A stretch of DNA of 9,102 nt, from positions 1 through 9,102 of the forward strand of contig CALVVD010000034.1 in NCBI GenBank assembly GCA_944363745.1. The letters run 5' to 3'. This DNA comes from an uncultured Bacilli bacterium. GTDB lineage: Bacteria; Bacillota_I; Bacilli_A; RF39; UBA660. Shown piece after piece: positions 1-6,522 of this stretch; within the stretch, counting starts at the first letter, position 1, and every line of letters starts with the position of its first letter. The notes below the pieces were generated by a model. That model worked only from the letters and a program-made list of their open reading frames with translations. It did no database searches and was not told where the DNA came from. A program made the translations under genes and the position numbers.

Positions 1-76
1 GTTGAAATCTCTGTTTGCAATATCTCAATAATTATAACTTTCTTAATTTTAGATACCTTAACTAAATACAGGGTGA
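1..76. other. Left flank with no recognisable feature, up to the homology breakpoint
   Basis: Similarity between the truncated surface-protein copy and its full-length neighbour begins abruptly at base 77. Nothing to the left matches the corresponding part of the full-length gene. The plus frame from base 1 is open to a TGA at 88-90, and one minus frame is also open. Neither has a visible start or a recognisable product, and the stretch is too short to call. It could be the tail of an unrelated gene or the scar of the recombination that cut off the 5' end of the copy. Confidence 0.4.
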
Positions 77-322
77 GATTGGTTAAATGATACAAGTGTA
101 GATGGATTTTTAGGGAATTTAAGAGACTATGAAAACTTTATAGTAACAGATGCAAAGTGGGATGCAACGATGGATGATAGAGAGTTGGGGAGTATAACAA
201 GACCTAGTGATAGTGGTACAATAGTAACAGATGCAGTAGGGCTTTTAAATATGTATGAGTATCACTCTAGTAATAGTGGTGGATCAGGTGGCTATTTGAA
301 TAATGGACTTAATTGGTGGACA

Positions 323-414
323 ATTACACCGTATAGTACGTCTTTTGTGCGTTTTGTTAATAGTGGTGGCCAAGCGAATGCTTACAATCCTTCGAATGGG
401 TACGGGGTGCGACC
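323..414 (+). other. GC-richer variable core of repeat 1 in the truncated copy
   Basis: By hand count this 92-base stretch is about 47% G+C. The aligned stretch of the full-length gene (about 2371-2463) is about 30%. The codons include ACG, GCG, GGC, GGG, GTG and CGA, which are uncommon in the surrounding genes. The encoded residues between WWTI and GVRPS have almost nothing in common with the paralog, although both flanks match. This suggests a segment acquired from another donor copy. Confidence 0.55.
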
Positions 415-684
415 ATCAATAAATCTAAAAACTAACGTCAAAATTGTAGATGGAAATGGAACAGTAGATAACCCTTATCGTTTAAATGGGGACAATGATA
501 CTAATTTATCTGGAACGATTTTAAATACAAGATATAGTGGAGAATATATAAGATTTGGAAATGATGAAAATAATCTGTATAGAATAGTAAGTCATGAAAA
601 TGGAATAGGAACAAAGATAACTAGTGCAGAACCATTAAAAAATTCCGGAATATTTGTATCAAGTGCATTTGGAGATAGTGTAAC

Positions 685-798
685 ATTTTCAAGTACAAAT
701 ACAATAGGTACATTTTTAAACGGAGAATATCTAAATAATTATATAGACAGTAGTTATAGTGATATGATAGAAGATAGTACAACTTGGTATCTTGGAAC
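685..798 (+). repeat. Near-identical 114-base block shared with 2735-2848
   Basis: Bases 685-798 match 2735-2848 at a constant offset of 2050 with only two differences, both synonymous (cta/ctg and agt/agc). Flanking parts of the same genes differ much more. The block encodes the conserved middle of repeat 2 (FSSTNTIGTFLNGEYLNN onward). A second exact match is 77-105 with 2142-2170 (29 bases), which forms the left end of the homology. Confidence 0.9.
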
Positions 799-1140
799 TG
801 TAGGATCTGGTAGTTCATATAAACTGGCCAAATATACAGATACTAATATGAGTAGTGTAACGGAGGTTAGTACAAATGCTAAAGCGGGACTACTAAGGTT
901 GGGAGAATTAATGACAGGACAATTTGATAGATATGATAATAATATAAGTTATTGGATATTAACACCGTTTAATACGTTTAATGTATATTATGTTGATATT
1001 TATGATAGTGTGAGCAGTCACATTTCTTCTGATGTACATGGTATTCGTCCTTCACTAAATTTAAAATCAAACGTCATAATAACGGGTGGGGATGGAACTA
1101 AAAACAATCCATTTACGTTGGGACTTGATGATTAAACAGT

Positions 1141-1169
1141 TTGATTATTTAGTGTAATTATGATAATAT
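1141..1169 (+). promoter_or_regulatory. Putative sigma-A promoter for the leader and surface-protein gene
   Basis: TTGATT (1141-1146) is followed 17 bases later by TAATAT (1164-1169), so transcription would start near 1176. It is the only reasonable promoter seen between the truncated copy and the surface-protein gene. Fewer than 30 bases separate the hairpin at 1291-1323 from the gene start, so no promoter fits downstream of the hairpin. Each hexamer matches consensus at about four of six positions, so the call is moderate. Confidence 0.4.
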
Positions 1170-1202
1170 TAACTTAATTAATATAAGAAAGAAGGTAAAA
1201 AT

Positions 1203-1250
1203 ATGAGAATAGAATGTTTACAATATGTTACTTGGGGGGGGGCAATTTAG
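1203..1250 (+). CDS. Candidate leader peptide containing a G9 tract
   Basis: ATG at 1203 follows AAGAAGG-type sequence (about 1189-1195) with a 7-base spacer, a good ribosome binding site. As written the ORF encodes 15 residues, MRIECLQYVTWGGAI, and ends at TAG 1248-1250. Its frame runs through nine consecutive Gs (1234-1242). With eight Gs (or eleven) the frame would continue as GQFSKYLSNIITFF and on, about 33 residues, to a TAG at 1303-1305 inside the terminator hairpin. With ten Gs it would stop at 1259-1261. No family is recognised. It may be a leader peptide, a decayed small gene, or a chance ORF. Confidence 0.4.
   Translation: MRIECLQYVTWGGAI
1234..1242 (+). repeat. Homopolymeric run of nine Gs
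   Basis: Nine consecutive Gs occur in a strongly AT-rich region. No comparable G run was noticed elsewhere in the window. It lies inside the candidate leader ORF. Runs of this length are classic slipped-strand phase-variation sites, and also common places for sequencing or assembly length errors. Confidence 0.85.
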
Positions 1251-1290
1251 TAAATATTTAAGTAATATAATTACTTTCTTTCATAATGTA

Positions 1291-1323
1291 AGAAGAATAG
1301 AGTAGGATTATTCTATTCTTTTT
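1291..1323 (+). terminator. Intrinsic terminator or attenuator upstream of the surface-protein gene
   Basis: AGAATAGAGTA (1294-1304) pairs with TATTCTATTCT (1309-1319), 11 bp with one G-T, around the loop GGAT, followed by a run of Ts. It sits only about 27 bases before the surface-protein ATG. Transcription of that gene from the upstream promoter must read through it, so it is a candidate attenuator. Confidence 0.7.
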
Positions 1324-1349
1324 GTGTGAAATTATGAGAGGAGTAAAAG

Positions 1350-3179
1350 ATGAAAGAAATAATAAAAAGAAAAAAGAAAATGTTAATATTTATAATTGCT
1401 ATAATATTAATTTTATTAATAGGATTGGCATTCGCTTATTTAGTAACAACATTACATGGGGATAAAGATTATATAGTAAGAGTAGGAACACTTGATTTAG
1501 TATTAAATGAAGGTAATGAACTTACTTTAGAAAAACAAATACCTTTAGAAGACTTTGAAGGACAAAGTTTAAATGGTTTTAGTTTTAGTTTAGTAAATAA
1601 TGGAAGTGTAGATACAGATTATACTATTTATTTAGATGATATAGAGTTATCTGAAGATGAAACTAGAATGCCTGATAGTGCTATTAGATATAGTTTAACA
1701 AGAAATGATGAAGTATTTAGTCCTAAAAACTTAACAATGATAGGAAGTAACCCTAATAGAAGAGTAGATTTTGGAACAATAAATCCTGATGAAACAATTA
1801 ATTATACTTTAAGAATATGGATAGATTATGATGCAACTACAGAAGAGGCAAGTGGAAAAACATTTAAGGGTAAGTTAAGAGTAGAAGCAAGTCAGGGTGT
1901 AGGAGAAGAAGCAAGTACAGTATTACTTGAAAATATACCAGAAGATAATCTTTATGATGATGGAACAGATACTTTTATAACTGGAGAAGATCCAAATAAC
2001 TATATTTGGTATAGTGGTAAATTATGGAGAGCGGTGTCTATTAATAATGAAGAGAAAACTGTTAAATTAGTAACACAATGGAATATAAGTGCAATTAGTT
2101 ATGATGATGATAGTAGTGCATTTGCAGGAAGTTATATGGAAGATTGGTTAAATGATACAAGTGTAGATGGTTTTTTAGGAAATTTAAGAGATTATGAAAG
2201 ATTTATTAAAATTGATAGTAAATGGAATGACAATATAACTAATGGAACTTACAAACCACAAGGAGAAATGATAACAATGCCAGTAGGATTATTAAATCTT
2301 TATGAATATACTATGAGCTGTAGTACAACTTCACAAAATTGTTATTTAAATAATGGACTTTCTTGGTGGACAATAAGTAATAATGGTAATAATCAAAAAT
2401 GGTATATTAGTAATAGTGGTAACAATTATGTGTCTGGAGTAACGGGTTCAATTGGAATAAGGCCATCAATAAATTTAAAATCTACTATTAAGGTTGTAGA
2501 TGGAGATGGAACAGAAAGTAATCCATATCGTTTAGAAGGAGATAATGATAGTAACCTATTAGGAACAATGCTTAATACAAGATATAGTGGAGAATATATA
2601 AGATTTGGAAATAGCGAAAATAATTTATATAGAATAGTAAGCCATGAAAATAGAGGATTAACTAAGATAACAAGTTCTGAACCATTAAAAAATTCCGGAA
2701 CATTTGTATCAAGTGTCTTTGGAAGTTCTTCAATATTTTCAAGTACAAATACAATAGGTACATTTTTAAACGGAGAATATCTGAATAATTATATAGACAG
2801 TAGTTATAGCGATATGATAGAAGATAGTACAACTTGGTATCTTGGAACAGTAGAAAGTGAAACATCATATAAATTATCAAAATATACAGATATTAATATG
2901 AGTAGTACAGCATCAAATACAACTACTGCTAAAGTAGGATTACTAAGGTATGGAGAATTAATGTCTGGACAATTTGATATATCTACTAATAACAATATAT
3001 ATTGGTTATTAACTCCTTATAATGAATCTCATGTTTGGTATTTGTACAATAATAGTATGATAACCAACGGTTATAATACTATGAATAATTATGGTATTCG
3101 TCCCTCTCTAAATCTAAAATCAAATGTCATCATAACAGGAGGAGATGGAACTAAAAATAATCCTTTTACATTATCATAG
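1350..3179 (+). CDS. Signal-anchored surface protein: TasA/camelysin-like domain plus two C-terminal lectin-like repeats
   Basis: This 609-residue protein starts at an ATG preceded by GAGAGGAG (about 1333-1340). Residues 1-10 are basic and 11-30 form a hydrophobic segment, consistent with a signal peptide or N-terminal anchor. Residues 31-180 have the look of the TasA/camelysin family of secreted fibre proteins: AYLVTTL after the anchor, then VGTLDLVL, a SLVNNGSVDTDY strand region and INYTLRIWIDY. Two related repeats follow, about 217-395 and 413-609. Each ends in a variable core followed by GIRPS(I/L)NLKS and a GDGT..NP(Y/F) tail. They resemble the DUF6273-like or C-type-lectin-like domains common in gut Bacillota; this is from memory of the family. 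Two Cys (C324, C331) bracket a short insert in repeat 1. The cores at about 341-368 and 554-581 differ completely from the upstream paralog. The last codons, TTA TCA TAG, fall inside a copy of the TTATCATAGA repeat. Likely role: exported adhesin or matrix component; the ligand is unknown. Confidence 0.85.
   Translation: MKEIIKRKKKMLIFIIAIILILLIGLAFAYLVTTLHGDKDYIVRVGTLDLVLNEGNELTLEKQIPLEDFEGQSLNGFSFSLVNNGSVDTDYTIYLDDIELSEDETRMPDSAIRYSLTRNDEVFSPKNLTMIGSNPNRRVDFGTINPDETINYTLRIWIDYDATTEEASGKTFKGKLRVEASQGVGEEASTVLLENIPEDNLYDDGTDTFITGEDPNNYIWYSGKLWRAVSINNEEKTVKLVTQWNISAISYDDDSSAFAGSYMEDWLNDTSVDGFLGNLRDYERFIKIDSKWNDNITNGTYKPQGEMITMPVGLLNLYEYTMSCSTTSQNCYLNNGLSWWTISNNGNNQKWYISNSGNNYVSGVTGSIGIRPSINLKSTIKVVDGDGTESNPYRLEGDNDSNLLGTMLNTRYSGEYIRFGNSENNLYRIVSHENRGLTKITSSEPLKNSGTFVSSVFGSSSIFSSTNTIGTFLNGEYLNNYIDSSYSDMIEDSTTWYLGTVESETSYKLSKYTDINMSSTASNTTTAKVGLLRYGELMSGQFDISTNNNIYWLLTPYNESHVWYLYNNSMITNGYNTMNNYGIRPSLNLKSNVIITGGDGTKNNPFTLS
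2735..2848 (+). repeat. Partner of the near-identical block at 685-798
   Basis: This is the second copy of the 114-base block, with two synonymous differences, inside repeat 2 of the full-length gene. Such high identity beside unrelated cores is what recent conversion or duplication would leave. Confidence 0.9.
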
Positions 3180-3187
3180 AAGAAATA

Positions 3188-3251
3188 TTATCATAGAAAA
3201 AGAGAGTTTTCTTTAGAAATAAAGGAAATCTCTTTTTGTTTTCTATGATAA
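3188..3251 (+). terminator. Long hairpin after the surface-protein gene, built on inverted 13-base repeats
   Basis: TTATCATAGAAAA (3188-3200) and its exact inverse TTTTCTATGATAA (3239-3251) enclose a second stem. In it AAAAAGAGA pairs with TCTCTTTTT, and TTTTCTTTA continues against TAAAGGAAA around a GAAA loop. The right arm contains T5 and T4 runs. It starts 8 bases after the TAG, so it probably terminates the surface-protein transcript. The outer arms belong to a repeat family that recurs around the recombinase remnant, so the structure may have a second role. Confidence 0.75.
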
Positions 3252-3254
3252 CAT

Positions 3255-3670
3255 TTATAGATTTAATAACTGACTTAGTAAATCTATGTCATCATTCCAA
3301 TCTGGTAAATCATCATTAATTTTTGGATTAGCTCTTTCAATAGCATCAAATTTAGATTTTTCAATAACTTTAGCATATTCCAAGTAGTATTTATAGAAGA
3401 ATGACCAAGTAATTCTTGAGTGTATATAGGATTTACTCCTTTATATAACAAAACAACTATTCTTGTATGTCAAATGTACGAGGTGATACTTTTTAGGAAT
3501 TTGTTGCTTTTATAACATCTCTTATAAATTCATTATTCATTGGATTGCCTTTTGCATTAAATGAATATCCGTTTTCTATATGATTCTCTCTCATATAATG
3601 AATTAATAGTTTTTTTGTTTGTCCCATCATATATACTATTTTTGCTTATTACCTTTGCCATTAGGAATTA
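3255..3670 (-). pseudogene. C-terminal fragment of a tyrosine recombinase (XerC/D or phage integrase family), frameshifted
   Basis: Read on the minus strand, pieces in different frames line up with the catalytic half of a tyrosine recombinase. First comes NGKGNK (near 3650-3665), then IVYMMGQTKKLLIHYM. After a break and a stop come GVNPIYTQELLGHSSINTT and finally EYAKVIEKSKFDAIERAN, ending at TAA 3257-3255. The LLGHSS histidine and the EYAKV tyrosine position of the active site are visible. The Arg-His box is broken by a frameshift and stops (CGTACATTTGACATACAAG region). The N-terminal DNA-binding part is absent. At least three frame disruptions make it nonfunctional. It lies between inverted TTTTCTATGATAA / TTATCATAGAAAA copies (3239-3251 and 3680-3692), so it may be the remnant of an integrative element or of an invertase that acted on this locus. 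Confidence 0.8.
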
Positions 3671-3679
3671 TTATAATTA

Positions 3680-3743
3680 TTATCATAGAAAAGTCAAAAA
3701 AATCCCCTTTGTTTATAATGGGTTCCTTCTTTTTCTCTGATAA
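3680..3743. repeat. Imperfect inverted-repeat hairpin right of the recombinase remnant
   Basis: TTATCATAGAAAA (3680-3692) and TTTTCTCTGATAA (3731-3743) are inverse copies with one mismatch. The interior also has CCCC near 3704 facing GGG near 3720. Its outer arms and overall size match the hairpin at 3188-3251, so the remnant is bounded by two similar structures. It could also act as a terminator in either direction. Confidence 0.6.
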
Positions 3744-3865
3744 CTAAAAATCTATGATAACTGAAATTATCAATGATCTATGATAATTTACAATCGAACT
3801 TAGTTAAAATATATACATTTGTTTACAAATCGTTAGTGATTTAATATACTTTATTGTTAATACCT

Positions 3866-3874
3866 TGCTATAAT
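3866..3874 (+). promoter_or_regulatory. Extended -10 promoter for the small anchored protein
   Basis: TGCTATAAT (3866-3874) is a perfect TATAAT with an upstream TGn extension, 23 bases before the GTG start. No good -35 hexamer is seen at normal spacing. A short palindrome, ATTTGTTTACAAAT (about 3817-3830), lies upstream and could be an operator. Confidence 0.6.
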
Positions 3875-3897
3875 AAAATTATAGTGAGGTGTTTTTT

Positions 3898-4482
3898 GTG
3901 AAAGTAAATAAAGTTTTAGCAGTTATTTTAGTAGTTGTTTTAATTATTATTATGGTTGGAATTATCTATATTTGTTATAATATTTCTGATTTAAGAGAAG
4001 ATAATGATGATAGTAATTATAATTATACAGATAATAGCGATTCTAATGATAGTTCATCAATATCTGATTATATAGATGATACAAAGAAAGATACATTTAT
4101 TACACTTGCTCAACAAGCTTCTAATGAAGTTAGATTGAATTTTGTAAATGGTTATTATGTTTCTCCTAGTAATGGGAAATGTGTAGTAGTTTCTATAAAT
4201 TCTACTAATATAGATTCTACTAGTTCTTTTGATTCACCTATATCAGATAATAGTTATGTGATTATTTATAATAATAATGGTAGTTATAATTATTATATTC
4301 AAATGACTGATATTGCTGGTAATGGCTTTGGTGTATATGAAGAAAATGACCTTGATAGGGGTTCAGTTGTTAAAGATAATGTTAATAATGATAGTAAATT
4401 TCAAGTAGTTAGTAATGGTAGTACTATTAATTTATTTAGTAAAGAAGGAAATATTACTTGTAAAGTAATAGGGGTATACTAA
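3898..4482 (+). CDS. Small membrane-anchored, Asn/Ser/Asp-rich extracellular protein of unknown function
   Basis: I place the start at GTG 3898, because GAGGTG (3886-3891) then acts as a ribosome binding site with a 6-base spacer. The in-frame GTG at 3889 lies inside that site. The 194-residue product has a hydrophobic helix at about 5-27 and a low-complexity hydrophilic linker at about 30-66 rich in Asp, Asn and Ser. A predicted globular part (67-194) contains YVIIYNNNGSYNYYIQ and GNGFGVYEEN. Two Cys (C95, C188) in the outer domain could form a disulfide. The layout (anchor, linker, small domain) matches the thioredoxin-like protein at 7863. I do not recognise the outer domain. It has its own promoter and ends in a terminator shared with the convergent operon. 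Confidence 0.75.
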   Translation: MKVNKVLAVILVVVLIIIMVGIIYICYNISDLREDNDDSNYNYTDNSDSNDSSSISDYIDDTKKDTFITLAQQASNEVRLNFVNGYYVSPSNGKCVVVSINSTNIDSTSSFDSPISDNSYVIIYNNNGSYNYYIQMTDIAGNGFGVYEENDLDRGSVVKDNVNNDSKFQVVSNGSTINLFSKEGNITCKVIGVY

Positions 4483-4515
4483 AAGAGTAATGAAAAACAA
4501 AATCATTACTCTTTT
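4481..4515. terminator. Bidirectional terminator between convergent genes
   Basis: AAAAGAGTAATGA (4481-4493) pairs perfectly with TCATTACTCTTTT (4503-4515) around a 9-base A-rich loop. A or T runs on both sides let it serve both strands. It overlaps the stop codons of both genes (TAA 4480-4482 on plus, TAA 4508-4506 on minus). Confidence 0.9.
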
Positions 4516-5456
4516 ACCTTTAATGCTCCCTTATCACATCTATTGCCCCAGTAGTCTAATATTTTATTATCTTTTTTAACTACTATTATTTCACAGTGAT
4601 TGGGACATCCTTTACATTCTATACCTGTTGTTTTAAAGTTAGAGTTTGTTATTTTAAAGTTAAACTCTTTTTTTATTCCTGTTTTTCTTGCAAGTATTGC
4701 ACTACCTATAGCACCCATTAGATGACCATTTTCATCTACAATAATATCTTCTTTTAATAAGTCTTCAAAGGCTTTTTTAACTCCTATATTTTTAGATACG
4801 CCTCCTTGAAATATTATTGGTCCTTCTATCTTTTTTCCTTTACCTACATTGTTAAGATAATTTGATGCTACACTATAACATAGTCCTGCAATGATATCAT
4901 TTCTTTTATAACCCATTTGTATTTTATGAACTAAGTCAGATTCTGCAAATACAGTACATCTTGCTGCTATATTTGTGGGATTTTTACTAGTTAGAGCGAT
5001 CTTACCAAAGTCTTCAACATTTAACCCTAATCTTTTGGCTTGACTAGATAGAAAACTTCCTGTTCCTGCTGCACATAGTGTATTCATAGCATAGTCTGTA
5101 ACTATTCCATTATCAATTAAAATTATCTTAGAGTCTTGTCCTCCTATTTCTAGAATTGTTTTTATGTTTGGATATTTTGATAGAGTACCTATAGCATGAG
5201 CGGTTATCTCATTTTTTATACTTGTTGCACCTAACATAGTTCCTATGAGCTTTCTAGCAGAACCTGTTGTACCTACTGATGTAACTTTAATATTTTTTGG
5301 TAATTGTTCTTCTAAATCTTTTAAGACCTTTTTAACAGCTTTAATAGGATTACCTTCAGTCCAAAGATATGTACTTGCTAAAATATTATTATCATTATCA
5401 AGTACTACTCCTTTAGTGGAAATAGAACCTATATCAATTCCTAGACTTGCTTCCAT
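4506..5456 (-). CDS. ATP-dependent acyl-CoA dehydratase activase-type protein (HgdC/BadF/BcrA family)
   Basis: This 316-residue protein belongs to the ASKHA-fold ATPases that use ATP to drive a low-potential electron from a [4Fe-4S] cluster into a partner enzyme. Visible motifs are the phosphate-1 loop GIDIGSISTKGVV (6-18), GTTGSAR (62-68), EIGGQDSK (103-110), NTLCAAGTGSF (125-135) with C128, RCTVFAES (166-173) with C167, and the adenosine loop GGVSKN (218-223). C128 and C167 match the two cluster ligands of HgdC (Cys127 and Cys166 there), which bind one cluster between two subunits. Unlike a minimal HgdC it has a C-terminal CKGCPNHC (281-288) plus C307, suggesting a further metal or Fe-S site as seen in longer activase-like proteins. 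The start is ATG 5456 with AAGGAGG just upstream, inside the preceding gene, whose 3' end overlaps by 23 bases. It is the last gene of the operon. The partner substrate is unknown. Confidence 0.9.
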   Translation of the reverse strand: MEASLGIDIGSISTKGVVLDNDNNILASTYLWTEGNPIKAVKKVLKDLEEQLPKNIKVTSVGTTGSARKLIGTMLGATSIKNEITAHAIGTLSKYPNIKTILEIGGQDSKIILIDNGIVTDYAMNTLCAAGTGSFLSSQAKRLGLNVEDFGKIALTSKNPTNIAARCTVFAESDLVHKIQMGYKRNDIIAGLCYSVASNYLNNVGKGKKIEGPIIFQGGVSKNIGVKKAFEDLLKEDIIVDENGHLMGAIGSAILARKTGIKKEFNFKITNSNFKTTGIECKGCPNHCEIIVVKKDNKILDYWGNRCDKGALKVKE

Positions 5457-6522
5457 TTTCTTCCTCCTTTTTAAATTTTAATAAATCATAGAAAGCTTCA
5501 ATTCTTGTATTTAAGCCTTCAACTCCTGTTTGTTCATCAAAAGATAAAAATATAATTGGCATATCATTGTCTTTAGCAATATTCATTATGATAGGCATGG
5601 CTCCTATTTCAGGAGTACATCCTGTAGGTTTTATATGAATAATACCATCGTATTTGTGTTTCTTTAGATAGTAGACTCTATAAACATTATCTAATCCATC
5701 TGCCCCTAATGTGTATTTACAATACTTTTTAATCTTTAATTTCATGAACCATTCTATTAACTTCTTTTGCCATAATAAATAACTTAAATTAGTAAATCTT
5801 TTTATTTCTATATTAAAACTTGCTAGTAATTTCTCTAGTTCATAATTAGAGAATGGTTCCATAGATGTATATAATTCTCCTATAATACCTACTTTTAGAG
5901 AGTCTTTAGGTTTATTAATCTCTACTTTTCTTAATTCTTTTTTGGTTTTTTGATATAACCTTGTTAATTTTATAATACTATTTTCTTTATCTGCTTTTTC
6001 TATAAATTTATCTTTAATATTTTTAAAACTATCCTTATTCTTTTCAAAACCAACTCTTGATCTAATAAATATATCTATTTTATCTAAATAATAAATGTAA
6101 AGAAGAGTACTAAATATCTCTTTTATTAATTTTCTTCTTGTTAAATAGGGATTAAGACTTAACATAGCATTATATAACTCACCAAATCTTAATCTATCTT
6201 TTTCCATTACTTGATACATAGTAAAGTTATAGCCTAAATCTTTTAAAATAGTCTCTTGGACTTCCGCATAATATCTATATCTACAACCTCCACCTGCTTG
6301 AAATAGTACAGTCGCTCCCATATCTAAGGCTTCTATAAAATTACCTAAATTATATTTAAAAGGTACACATACAGTATCAGGAGAGTTTTTAGAGCCTAAA
6401 GAAATTGTGTTCTTAGTTATTTTAGGAGTTTCTATTACCTTTAAATGAGTTGTATTTACTATTAATTTTCTTATGGGATTAAAATAGTTACCTAGTCGTG
6501 GAAATGCTACTAATTGTCTCAT
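5434..6522 (-). CDS. 2-hydroxyacyl-CoA dehydratase-related protein (activase-associated, COG3581-like)
   Basis: This 362-residue product is related to the HgdB/DUF2229 superfamily of Fe-S proteins that accept electrons from activases. Key residues: VCVPFKYNLGN (C52), AGGGCRYRYYAEVQ (C80) and IKPTGCTPEIGAMP (C302). These three well-spaced cysteines could hold one cluster; C268 is extra. An N-terminal domain (about 1-130), a basic helical middle (130-205) and a C-terminal domain beginning KVGIIGELYTSMEPFSNYELE are apparent. The start ATG 6522 overlaps the upstream stop as ATGA, with AAAGGAGG about 9 bases before it, so the two are translationally coupled. The gene ends in TGA at 5436-5434, inside the activase gene. 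No CoA transferase or dedicated dehydratase gene is nearby, so a role in amino-acid fermentation is not supported by context. The family is conserved in anaerobes but not biochemically settled. Confidence 0.8.
   Translation of the reverse strand: MRQLVAFPRLGNYFNPIRKLIVNTTHLKVIETPKITKNTISLGSKNSPDTVCVPFKYNLGNFIEALDMGATVLFQAGGGCRYRYYAEVQETILKDLGYNFTMYQVMEKDRLRFGELYNAMLSLNPYLTRRKLIKEIFSTLLYIYYLDKIDIFIRSRVGFEKNKDSFKNIKDKFIEKADKENSIIKLTRLYQKTKKELRKVEINKPKDSLKVGIIGELYTSMEPFSNYELEKLLASFNIEIKRFTNLSYLLWQKKLIEWFMKLKIKKYCKYTLGADGLDNVYRVYYLKKHKYDGIIHIKPTGCTPEIGAMPIIMNIAKDNDMPIIFLSFDEQTGVEGLNTRIEAFYDLLKFKKEEENGSKSRN

Larger units (their letters stand above)
77..1135 (+). pseudogene. 5'-truncated paralog (possible silent cassette) of the two-repeat surface protein
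   Basis: The reading frame is open from 77 to the TAA at 1133-1135 (352 codons). It aligns along its whole length with residues 265-609 of the protein encoded at 1350-3179. An in-frame TGA sits at 74-76, exactly where homology stops. There is no start codon near base 77; the first in-frame ATG is at 170, inside the first repeat and without a ribosome binding site. The copy therefore lacks the signal anchor, the TasA-like domain and the start of repeat 1. It keeps the rest of repeat 1 (conserved YLNNGL.WWTI and GVRPSINLK) and all of repeat 2 (YWILTP, GIRPSLNLKSNV). The two copies are almost identical in some blocks and unrelated in the short cores before each GIRP/GVRP motif. The C-terminus also differs (LGLDD against LS). 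It may be a dead remnant or a donor for gene conversion; the sequence alone does not decide. No terminator was seen directly after its stop. Confidence 0.75.
3171..3786. repeat. Family of seven TTATCATAGA / TCTATGATAA repeats
   Basis: TTATCATAGA occurs at 3171-3180, 3188-3197 and 3680-3689. The inverse TCTATGATAA occurs at 3242-3251, 3751-3760 and 3777-3786, and a one-mismatch copy (TCTCTGATAA) at 3734-3743. Copies at 3188, 3239 and 3680 extend to 13 bases with AAAA/TTTT. The last two direct copies are 26 bases apart start to start. The AATTATCA/TGATAATT pair at 3765-3772 and 3781-3788 makes a further small palindrome. The arrangement brackets a tyrosine-recombinase fragment and resembles recombinase arm or core sites; that role is inference. 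No copies were noticed elsewhere in the window. Confidence 0.8.

Noticed and set aside
621..818. Minus-strand ORF
   Set aside because: It is antisense to the conserved block of the truncated copy, with low-complexity Tyr/Leu composition and no ribosome binding site. The same shadow appears at 2662-2880 in the paralog.
170..1135. Intact 321-residue gene starting at ATG 170
   Set aside because: Homology to the full-length paralog extends in the same frame to base 77. The ATG is internal, in the middle of a repeat, and has no ribosome binding site, so this is a truncated copy.
2804..2995. Minus-strand ORF
   Set aside because: It lies wholly inside the surface-protein gene, with no homology or start signal.
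3171..3786. CRISPR array
   Set aside because: The 10-13-base repeats are too short, occur in both orientations and have irregular spacing, and there are no cas genes.
3889..3897. GTG 3889 as start of the small anchored protein
   Set aside because: It lies within GAGGTG, the best ribosome binding site, which correctly positions GTG 3898.
5245..5481. Plus-strand ORF opposite the activase gene
   Set aside because: It is antisense to the conserved ATPase motifs of the activase and has no promoter or ribosome binding site.
5434..6522. Alternative genetic code with TGA as Trp
   Set aside because: Two operon genes end at TGA, one in a typical ATGA overlap. Trp is encoded by TGG throughout, and reading through the TGA stops adds no family sequence.
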